From Comamonadaceae bacterium (GTDB lineage Bacteria; Pseudomonadota; Gammaproteobacteria; Burkholderiales; Burkholderiaceae_C): a DNA stretch of 15,244 nt. A program made the translations under genes and the position numbers. Of this stretch, positions 6,888 to 12,199 are shown piece by piece. The stretch lies in the NCBI GenBank assembly GCA_021286965.1, contig JAJTBK010000387.1, positions 1-15,244 on the forward strand, in the 5' to 3' direction. The first letter of the stretch is position 1. Each line of letters starts with the position of its first letter. The notes beneath the pieces are model-generated. The model did no database searches. It was not told where the DNA came from and worked only from the letters and a program-made list of their open reading frames with translations.

Positions 6888-8744
6888 ATGCCCGCCTACC
6901 GCTCCAAAACCTCCACCGCCGGCCGCAACATGGCCGGTGCCCGCGCCCTGTGGCGCGCCACCGGCATGAAGGACGCCGACTTCCAAAAGCCCATCATCGC
7001 GGTGGTCAACTCCTTCACCCAGTTCGTGCCCGGCCATGTGCACCTGAAGGACATGGGCCAGCTCGTGGCGCGCGAGATCGAGGCCGCCGGCGGCGTGGCC
7101 AAGGAGTTCAACACCATTGCCGTGGACGACGGCATCGCCATGGGCCACGACGGCATGTTGTACTCGCTGCCCAGCCGCGACGTGATTGCCGACAGCGTGG
7201 AGTACATGGTGAACGCGCACTGCGCCGACGCCATGGTCTGCATCAGCAACTGCGACAAGATCACCCCCGGCATGTTGATGGCCGCCATGCGCCTGAACAT
7301 CCCGGTGATCTTCGTCTCCGGCGGCCCCATGGAAGCGGGCAAGGCCCAGCTTGCCGTGCCCGGCCAGGCCACGGTGCAGTTCAAGAAACTCGACCTGGTA
7401 GACGCCATGGTCATGGCCGTGGACGACGCGGTGAGCGAGGCCGACATGGCCGAAGTGGAGCGCAACGCCTGCCCCACCTGCGGCTCCTGCTCGGGCATGT
7501 TCACCGCCAACTCCATGAACTGCCTGACCGAGGCGCTGGGCCTGTCCCTGCCCGGCAACGGCACCACCCTGGCCACGCACGCCGACCGCGAGCAGCTGTT
7601 CCAGCGCGCCGGGCGGCGCATCGTCGAGCTGGCGCGCCAGTACTACGAAGGCGAAGACGAGAGCATCCTGCCGCGCGCGGTGGGCTTCAAGGCGTTTGAG
7701 AACGCCATGACGCTCGACATCGCCATGGGCGGCTCGACCAACACCATCCTGCACCTGCTGGCGATCGCGCAGGAGGCCGAGATTGCCTTCACCATGCAGG
7801 ACATCGACCGCCTCTCGCGCACCGTGCCCCAGCTGTGCAAGGTGGCGCCCAACACCGACAAGTACCACATCGAGGACGTGCACCGCGCCGGCGGCATCTA
7901 TGCCATCCTGGGTGAGTTGGAGCGCGCCGGCAAGCTGCACACCGACGTGCCCACGGTGCACGCCCAGACCCTGGGCCAAGCCTTGGCGCAATGGGACGTG
8001 GTGCGCACCCAGGACGCGGCCGTGCACCATTTCTTCCAGGCGGCGCCCGGTGGCCGCCCCACGCAGGTGGCCTTCAGCCAGAACGAGCGCTGGCCCAGCC
8101 TGGACCTGGACCGCGCACACGGCTGCATCCGCTCCTACGAGCACGCTTTCAGCAAAGAAGGCGGCCTGGCCGTGCTGGTGGGCAACATCGCCCTGGACGG
8201 CTGCGTGGTGAAAACGGCGGGGGTGGACGATTCCATTTTGGTGTTCGAGGGCAAGGCTTACGTCACCGAGTCGCAGGACGAGGCCGTGGCCGACATCCTG
8301 GCCGACAAGGTGCAGGCGGGCGACGTCGTCATCGTGCGCTACGAAGGCCCCAAGGGCGGCCCCGGGATGCAGGAAATGCTCTACCCCACCAGCTACATCA
8401 AGAGCAAGGGCCTGGGCAAAGCCTGCGCGTTGCTGACCGATGGCCGCTTCTCCGGCGGCACCTCGGGCCTGTCGATTGGCCACTGCTCGCCCGAGGCGGC
8501 GGCGGGCGGCGCCATCGGCCTGGTGCAAAACGGCGACAAGATCCGCATCGACATCCCGAACCGCAGCATCAACGTGCTGGTGAGCGACGAGGAGCTGGCG
8601 CGCCGGCGCGCCGCGCAGGACGCCCAGGGCTGGAAGCCTGCCCGGCCGCGCCCGCGCAAGGTGTCTGCCGCGCTCAAGGCCTACGCAAAGTTGGTCACCA
8701 GCGCCGACAAGGGCGCGGTGCGCGACCTGTCGCTGCTCGACTGA
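6888..8744 (+). CDS. ilvD: Dihydroxy-acid dehydratase
   Basis: This 618-residue Fe-S enzyme dehydrates 2,3-dihydroxy-isovalerate and 2,3-dihydroxy-3-methylvalerate to the 2-oxo acids that precede valine, leucine and isoleucine. The length equals that of the Escherichia coli enzyme (616), and the N-terminus is nearly the same ([16 protein letters not shown]). The cofactor residues are clear: Cys122 with Asp123 and Lys124 in NCDKITPG, Asp81 in VDDGIAMG, and Cys195 in [11 protein letters not shown]. The C-terminal [14 protein letters not shown] segment is also present. The ATG at 6888 is chosen from family alignment. An in-frame extension to 6786 is open but has no family counterpart, and the ribosome site before 6888 is weak. 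The gene diverges from the efflux regulator. Confidence 0.98.
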   Translation: MPAYRSKTSTAGRNMAGARALWRATGMKDADFQKPIIAVVNSFTQFVPGHVHLKDMGQLVAREIEAAGGVAKEFNTIAVDDGIAMGHDGMLYSLPSRDVIADSVEYMVNAHCADAMVCISNCDKITPGMLMAAMRLNIPVIFVSGGPMEAGKAQLAVPGQATVQFKKLDLVDAMVMAVDDAVSEADMAEVERNACPTCGSCSGMFTANSMNCLTEALGLSLPGNGTTLATHADREQLFQRAGRRIVELARQYYEGEDESILPRAVGFKAFENAMTLDIAMGGSTNTILHLLAIAQEAEIAFTMQDIDRLSRTVPQLCKVAPNTDKYHIEDVHRAGGIYAILGELERAGKLHTDVPTVHAQTLGQALAQWDVVRTQDAAVHHFFQAAPGGRPTQVAFSQNERWPSLDLDRAHGCIRSYEHAFSKEGGLAVLVGNIALDGCVVKTAGVDDSILVFEGKAYVTESQDEAVADILADKVQAGDVVIVRYEGPKGGPGMQEMLYPTSYIKSKGLGKACALLTDGRFSGGTSGLSIGHCSPEAAAGGAIGLVQNGDKIRIDIPNRSINVLVSDEELARRRAAQDAQGWKPARPRPRKVSAALKAYAKLVTSADKGAVRDLSLLD

Positions 8745-8745
8745 T

Positions 8746-8751
8746 GGAGGG
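8746..8751 (+). promoter_or_regulatory. Ribosome binding site that decides the flavodoxin-like start
   Basis: GGAGGG begins 2 bases past the ilvD stop and lies 7 bases before the GTG at 8759. An ATG at 8744, overlapping the ilvD stop, sits before this site and has no site of its own, so GTG is preferred. Confidence 0.55.
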
Positions 8752-8758
8752 CAGGGCG

Positions 8759-9256
8759 GTGAGCAAGCAACTTTTGGTGGTGTACCACTCGCGCACCGGC
8801 GGCACGCGCCAGCTGGTGCAGTCGCTGCAGGACGGGGCGCGCGACGGCGGCGCCAGTACCACGCTGCGCCTGCTGCCTGCGCACGAGGCGCAGGTCGATG
8901 ACCTGCTGGCAGCCGACGGCTACGTCTTCGCCGCGCCGGAAAATCTCGCGGCCCTGAGCGGGGAGATGAAGGAGTTTTTCGACCGCTGCTACTACGGGGC
9001 CCTCGACCGCATCCAGGGCCGGCCCTGCGCGCTGCTGGTGTGCGCCGGCAGCGACGGCAGCGCCGCCCTGCAGCAGATGCAGCGCATTACCACTGGCTGG
9101 CGCCTGCAGGAGGTGGCCGAGCCCTTGATCGCCTGCACCTACGCGCAAAGCCCGGAGGAAATTGCCGCGCCCAAGCGCATGGCGCGCACCGCGTTAGAGC
9201 GCTGCTACGCCCTGGGCAGTGCCATGAGCCTGGGGCTGGAGTTGGGCGTTTTTTAA
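8759..9256 (+). CDS. Flavodoxin-like protein (FMN-binding fold)
   Basis: This 165-residue cytoplasmic protein has the flavodoxin-like fold. After the first beta strand (KQLLVVYH) comes a phosphate loop HSRTGGT (residues 10-16), which in this family grips the FMN phosphate. The segment AAPENLAALSGEMKEFFDRCYYGAL resembles the second flavin-contacting loop of NADPH-dependent FMN reductases and WrbA-type proteins. The substrate or electron partner cannot be told. It follows ilvD by 14 bases with a GTG start and its own ribosome site, so the two are probably co-transcribed. A role in supplying electrons to, or protecting, the Fe-S enzyme IlvD is possible but unproven. A hairpin terminator follows directly after the stop. 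Confidence 0.8.
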   Translation: MSKQLLVVYHSRTGGTRQLVQSLQDGARDGGASTTLRLLPAHEAQVDDLLAADGYVFAAPENLAALSGEMKEFFDRCYYGALDRIQGRPCALLVCAGSDGSAALQQMQRITTGWRLQEVAEPLIACTYAQSPEEIAAPKRMARTALERCYALGSAMSLGLELGVF

Positions 9257-9261
9257 CGCAA

Positions 9262-9286
9262 AAAATCGCTCGCAAGGAGCGGTTTT
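9262..9286. terminator. Bidirectional rho-independent terminator
   Basis: AAAATCGCTC (9262-9271) pairs with GAGCGGTTTT (9277-9286), with one G-T wobble in RNA and a 5-base loop. The T run serves the plus-strand ilvD transcript; read on the minus strand, the stem is followed by T6, serving the convergent ferritin gene. It starts 6 bases after the flavodoxin-like stop codon. Confidence 0.7.
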
Positions 9287-9343
9287 GCTATTGAAAAAAG
9301 AGCTGCTCGCGCTGGCTAGCAAGCGCGCTGCAGCCTGTTTTTA
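9287..9343 (-). repeat. Dispersed palindromic repeat, copy A
   Basis: On the minus strand it opens at the ferritin stop codon with TAAAAACAGGCTGCAGCG, contains GCGCTTGCTAGCCAGCGCG in the middle, and ends AGCAGCTCTTTTTTCAATAG. Two arms, GCTGC plus CGCGCT on each side, can pair with a small bulge. Its outline (A-rich edge, AGGCT, palindromic GCGCT core, AGCAGCT, A/T-rich edge) matches copies B and C. Elements of this pattern are, to my recollection, very frequent between genes in Comamonadaceae. Confidence 0.6.
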
Positions 9344-9811
9344 TGCCTGAGATTGGGTCTGCAGGTAATTTTGCAGGCCGATTTTGTCGATCAGGCCGAT
9401 CTGCTTTTCCAGCCAGTAGCTGTGGTCTTCCTCGGTGTCGCGCAGCTGCGCCAGCAGCATGTCGCGGCTGACGTAGTCCTGCAGGCTGTCGCACAGGGCG
9501 ATGGCTTTGCGCAGGTTGTCGCGCACCTGGTACTCGGCGGCCAGATCCTTGCGCAGCATGTCGGGCACGTCCACGCCGGGGTTGAGATCCTTGGGGCGCA
9601 TGTCCGGCTGGCCGCCGAGGAACAGGATGCGGCGCAAGATGGCGTCGGCGTGCTCGGTTTCCTCCTGCATTTCATGGTCCATGCGCTGGTACAGGCGCAC
9701 GAAGCCCTGGTCTTCGTACAGGCGCGAATGCAGGAAATACTGGTCGCGTGCGCCCAGCTCGCCGCGCAGCAGGTCTTTGAGGCAGTCGATGACTTGGGGA
9801 TGGCCTTGCAT
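9341..9811 (-). CDS. bfr: Bacterioferritin-type ferritin lacking the haem-ligand Met52 (FtnA/BfrA type)
   Basis: This 156-residue four-helix protein oxidises and stores iron in a 24-subunit shell. The ferroxidase ligands of E. coli bacterioferritin are visible: Glu18, Glu51, His54, Glu93 (E. coli Glu94), Glu127 and His130. Position 52, which holds the haem-ligating Met in haem-containing Bfr, is Thr here (EETEHAD). The sequence resembles the Pseudomonas and Neisseria BfrA type ([19 protein letters not shown]); the Pseudomonas one was reclassified as ferritin FtnA for this same lack. So it probably binds no haem alone, though a mixed shell with another Bfr subunit is possible. The ATG at 9811 gives the expected MQGHPQVID start. 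It stands alone, convergent with the ilvD unit and divergent from lgt. Confidence 0.93.
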   Translation of the reverse strand: MQGHPQVIDCLKDLLRGELGARDQYFLHSRLYEDQGFVRLYQRMDHEMQEETEHADAILRRILFLGGQPDMRPKDLNPGVDVPDMLRKDLAAEYQVRDNLRKAIALCDSLQDYVSRDMLLAQLRDTEEDHSYWLEKQIGLIDKIGLQNYLQTQSQA

Positions 9812-9845
9812 GGTGGGGATCTTTCTGTGGAGCTGAAACCCCGCA

Positions 9846-9875
9846 AGTATCCCGCCTGGACGCCAGCGACGGCAA
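9846..9875 (-). promoter_or_regulatory. Possible sigma-70 promoter of the ferritin gene
   Basis: On the minus strand TTGCCG (9875-9870) is followed after 18 bases by GATACT (9851-9846), each matching four of six consensus bases. It lies about 35 bases before the ferritin ATG in the gap to the divergent lgt. No Fur-box-like 19-mer was evident. Confidence 0.35.
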
Positions 9876-9946
9876 TGTGTGGGGGCAAATGGGCGGGTTT
9901 TATGGCACAGGGTGCAACCTTGCTGCACTGCGGCACAATCGCCGCC

Positions 9947-10771
9947 ATGCTGATGTACCCGCAGATCAATCCCATTGCCGTGCAGATCGGGCCGCTGGCC
10001 GTGCACTGGTACGGCATTACCTACCTCGTGGCCTTTGGCCTGTTCCTGTGGCTGGGCACCCTGCGCCTGCAGCACCCGCCGTTCGTGCACCTGCGCGGGC
10101 CCGGTGCCTGGACGCGCAAGGACGTGGAGGACTTCTTGTTCCTGGGCGTGCTCGGCGTGGTGCTGGGCGGGCGCCTGGGTTATTGCCTGTTCTACAAGCC
10201 GGGCTACTACCTGCTGCATCCGCTGGAGGTGCTGTACGTCTGGCAGGGCGGCATGAGCTTTCACGGTGGCCTGCTCGGCGTGGCAGCGGCTATGCTGTGG
10301 TTTGCCCATTCGCGCCAGCGCCCGCTGCTGCAGGTGGCCGACTTCGTCGCCCCCTGCGTGCCCACCGGCCTGGCGGCCGGGCGCGTAGGCAACTTCATCA
10401 ACGGTGAACTCTGGGGCCGCCTGGCGTCGCCCGATTTGCCCTGGGCCATGGTGTTCCCACAAAGCGGCACGCTGGCGCCGCGCCACCCGTCGCAGGTGTA
10501 CCAGTTCCTGCTCGAAGGGTTGCTGCTGTTCGTGCTGCTGTGGCTGTACGCGCGTCGCGAACATCGGCCGGGGCAGGTGGCCGGGGCGTTCCTGTTCGGC
10601 TATGGCTTGTTGCGCTTTGTGGCCGAGTATTTCCGCGAGCCCGATGCTTTCCTGGGCATCCTGTCGCTGGGCATGAGTATGGGGCAGTGGCTGTGTGTGC
10701 CGATGATCGTCGGCGGCGCCGGGTTGTGGCTTTGGGCGCGCCAGCAGCCAATTGCAAACAAAAAAGCTTGA
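9947..10771 (+). CDS. lgt: Phosphatidylglycerol-prolipoprotein diacylglyceryl transferase
   Basis: This 274-residue inner-membrane enzyme moves diacylglycerol from phosphatidylglycerol to the lipobox cysteine of prolipoproteins, the first step of lipoprotein maturation. The Lgt signature [13 protein letters not shown] (145-157) is intact, with the conserved Arg146, Asn149 and Glu154. Also present are the HGG motif with His106 (GGMSFHGG, equivalent to E. coli His103), RHPSQVYQ (179-186) and [11 protein letters not shown] (223-233). About seven hydrophobic segments fit the family. The ATG at 9947 gives the typical MLxxPQxNPIA start; upstream Mets in the same frame are not supported. Only a weak ribosome site is seen. 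The last codons (Asn-Lys-Lys-Ala-stop) lie in dispersed repeat copy B. Confidence 0.97.
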   Translation: MLMYPQINPIAVQIGPLAVHWYGITYLVAFGLFLWLGTLRLQHPPFVHLRGPGAWTRKDVEDFLFLGVLGVVLGGRLGYCLFYKPGYYLLHPLEVLYVWQGGMSFHGGLLGVAAAMLWFAHSRQRPLLQVADFVAPCVPTGLAAGRVGNFINGELWGRLASPDLPWAMVFPQSGTLAPRHPSQVYQFLLEGLLLFVLLWLYARREHRPGQVAGAFLFGYGLLRFVAEYFREPDAFLGILSLGMSMGQWLCVPMIVGGAGLWLWARQQPIANKKA

Positions 10772-10807
10772 ATCCCTTATTGGATAAGCGTGAGCAGCTA
10801 TCAAAAA
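10757..10807 (+). repeat. Dispersed palindromic repeat, copy B (degenerate)
   Basis: Reads from an A-rich edge (AAACAAAAAAGCTTGA) through CCTTATTGGATAAGCG, with a CTTAT/ATAAG stem, to GAGCAGCTATCAAAAAA. It shares AGCAGCTATC exactly with copy C and the AAGCG core with A and C. It supplies the last two codons and stop of lgt and the whole 36-base gap up to the crotonase ATG. Confidence 0.5.
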
Positions 10808-11623
10808 ATGAGTGAAAAAATACCGGGCGAAGTGCGGGTGCAGGCCCATGCCGGGGGACTGATCGAGGTGGAGCTGGCGCACCCGGGCAAGCTCAACGCC
10901 ATGAACCGCGCCATGTGGCGCCAGTTGCGCTCTGTTTTTGAGAGCGTGCAGCGCAATGCGCAGGCGCGCTGCGTCTTGATTTCAGGGCAGGGCGGGGCGT
11001 TTTGCGCCGGCGGCGACATTGCCGAGTACCCGGGTTTTCGCTTTGACCCGGTGCAGCTGCGCGACTTTCATGAGAACGACGTCTGGGGCGGCCTCGCCGC
11101 CATGCTGGCCTGCGACGTGCCCATCGTCGCCGCCATCGAGGGCGCCTGCATGGGCGCCGGGGTGGAGATTGCCAGCTGCTGCGACCTGCGCATCGCCAGT
11201 GCCCAGGCGCGCTTCGGTGCGCCGATTGCCAAATTGGGTTTTCCCATGGCGCCGCGCGAGGCGCAACTGGTGGTCGCCGCCGTGGGGGAGGTGACGGCAC
11301 GCCAGATGCTGCTCGAAGCCGCCACCTTCAGTGCCGAGGAGATGCTGGCGCGCGGCTTTTTGAGCCGGGTCGCGCCCCCCCATGACTGCACCGCCCAGGC
11401 GCGTGCGGCAGCCGAACGCATTGCCGCCCTGGCGCCGGCAGCGGCGCGCATGAACAAGCAGACGTTTCGGGTCTTAAAACAGCCGCTAGCGCCCGCCCAT
11501 CAAGCGCTAGCAGCTATCGAAAGCATAGTAAACGGCAGCGCCGACCCCTACGCCTACGCCGCCAGCGCCGAGCACCGCGAGGGCATTGCGGCGTTCTTGG
11601 AAAAGCGCCGGCCCGTGTTTTAA
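10808..11623 (+). CDS. Enoyl-CoA hydratase/isomerase (crotonase) family protein
   Basis: This 271-residue crotonase-fold enzyme acts on an acyl-CoA thioester. The oxyanion-hole elements are visible: AFCAGGDI (64-71) and [10 protein letters not shown] (113-122). Glu120 matches the first catalytic Glu of enoyl-CoA hydratase (Glu144 in rat). The second (Glu164 in rat, in GQPE) is Ile140 here (FGAPIAKLG), so plain hydratase activity is doubtful and the reaction is unknown. The ATG at 10808 is preferred over the GTG at 10790, which lies in a dispersed repeat; neither has a good ribosome site. Residues of about 222-243 are encoded by repeat copy C and use codons rare in this GC-rich DNA (TTA, CTA, ATA, GTA). 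It follows lgt by 36 bases and meets the uspA-type gene convergently. Confidence 0.88.
   Translation: MSEKIPGEVRVQAHAGGLIEVELAHPGKLNAMNRAMWRQLRSVFESVQRNAQARCVLISGQGGAFCAGGDIAEYPGFRFDPVQLRDFHENDVWGGLAAMLACDVPIVAAIEGACMGAGVEIASCCDLRIASAQARFGAPIAKLGFPMAPREAQLVVAAVGEVTARQMLLEAATFSAEEMLARGFLSRVAPPHDCTAQARAAAERIAALAPAAARMNKQTFRVLKQPLAPAHQALAAIESIVNGSADPYAYAASAEHREGIAAFLEKRRPVF
11471..11535 (+). repeat. Dispersed palindromic repeat, copy C, inside the crotonase gene
   Basis: The stretch shows the same layout as copies A and B: TTAAAACAGCCGCTAGCG at the left, CATCAAGCGCTAGCAGCTATC at the right (shown here as landmarks), and an A-rich end. GCTAGCGC (11485-11492) and GCGCTAGC (11504-11511) form a perfect 8-bp stem around an 11-base loop. 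It shares AGCAGCTATC with copy B. The reading frame passes through without a stop. Confidence 0.6.
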
Positions 11624-11640
11624 CCTGTGTTTTAGAGCGG

Positions 11641-12084
11641 TCAGCGCAGCACCAGCACCGGCACGTGCGAATGCGTCAGCACGTGCTGGGTTTCGCTGCC
11701 CAGCAGCAGGCGCTGCAGGCCCCGGCGCCCGTGCGAGGCCATGACGATCAGGTCGCAGCCGTGGGTTTTGGCGCTTTCAATGATGGCCTCGGCCACCAGA
11801 TCCGATTGCACGATCAGCGCCTGCACCACCACGCCCTGGCCTGCGCCCTGGGTCTTGACCTTGTCCACCAGGGCCTCGGCCTCGCTGCGCCACTGCTGCT
11901 CGACGCGGGCAATGTCGCTGGCCTCGATCGGCAGGCCGCCTTCAAAATAATTACGCGGGTAGTTGGGTACCACCTTGAGGGCGCTGACCTTGGCGCCGCC
12001 CAGGGCAGCCAGCGCCAGGCCGTGCGCCACGGCCTTGTCAGAGAGCTCCGAGCCGTCGGTGGCGATCAGGATGTGCTGGTACAT
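11641..12084 (-). CDS. Universal stress protein, UspA family
   Basis: This 147-residue cytoplasmic protein is one Usp domain. It starts YQHILIATDGSE with Asp10 at the nucleotide site. The C-terminal ATP loop ASHGRRGLQRLLLGS fits G-x2-G-x9-G-S except that the first Gly is Ala, a common variant, so ATP binding is likely but not certain. The ATG at 12084 has an ideal AGGAGG (12096-12091) 6 bases upstream. It is divergent from ccoI, and a Fnr-like box lies in the shared 115-bp gap. Fnr/Anr control of usp genes is known in other proteobacteria, so a role in low-oxygen survival fits. It ends 17 bases from the convergent crotonase, with no clear terminator between. Confidence 0.93.
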   Translation of the reverse strand: MYQHILIATDGSELSDKAVAHGLALAALGGAKVSALKVVPNYPRNYFEGGLPIEASDIARVEQQWRSEAEALVDKVKTQGAGQGVVVQALIVQSDLVAEAIIESAKTHGCDLIVMASHGRRGLQRLLLGSETQHVLTHSHVPVLVLR

Positions 12085-12145
12085 GGGAATCCTCCTAACT
12101 TGAAAACTGTGACCATATAGCTTATGGGCGAGTGATTTGCTCTTC

Positions 12146-12159
12146 TTAATTTAGGTCAA
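12146..12159. promoter_or_regulatory. Fnr/Anr-like box between uspA-type gene and ccoI
   Basis: TTAAT-TTAG-GTCAA on the plus strand matches 8 of 10 fixed bases of the Fnr/Anr/FixK consensus TTGAT-N4-ATCAA. Its centre (12152.5) is about 41-46 bases from plausible transcription starts on both sides: minus-strand TAAGCT or TATATG (12124-12114) for the stress gene, plus-strand TACACT (12186-12191) for ccoI. One site might serve both, but the match is imperfect. Confidence 0.4.
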
Positions 12160-12191
12160 TTTTGCGGCGTGCGTCTACAGGCGGATACACT
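12158..12191 (+). promoter_or_regulatory. Possible ccoI promoter with a very short leader
   Basis: A TTGCGG-like -35 (starting about 12162) and TACACT -10 (12186-12191) would start RNA near 12198, only a few bases before the ccoI ATG at 12200. No Shine-Dalgarno precedes that ATG, consistent with a leaderless or nearly leaderless message. Base-match evidence only. Confidence 0.25.
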
Positions 12192-12199
12192 GCGCCCCC

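Noticed and set aside
6705..8528. Long upstream extension of the response-regulator frame, antisense to ilvD
   Set aside because: The receiver domain starts exactly at the ATG at 6704; the extension is low-complexity shadow of ilvD.
8744..8758. ATG overlapping the ilvD stop as start of the flavodoxin-like protein
   Set aside because: The ribosome site GGAGGG lies after this ATG and fits the GTG at 8759; still, the ATG cannot be fully excluded.
9353..9946. Upstream extension of the Lgt frame, antisense to the ferritin gene
   Set aside because: Lgt homologues begin at the MLxxPQ segment at 9947; the rest is a shadow of the ferritin gene.
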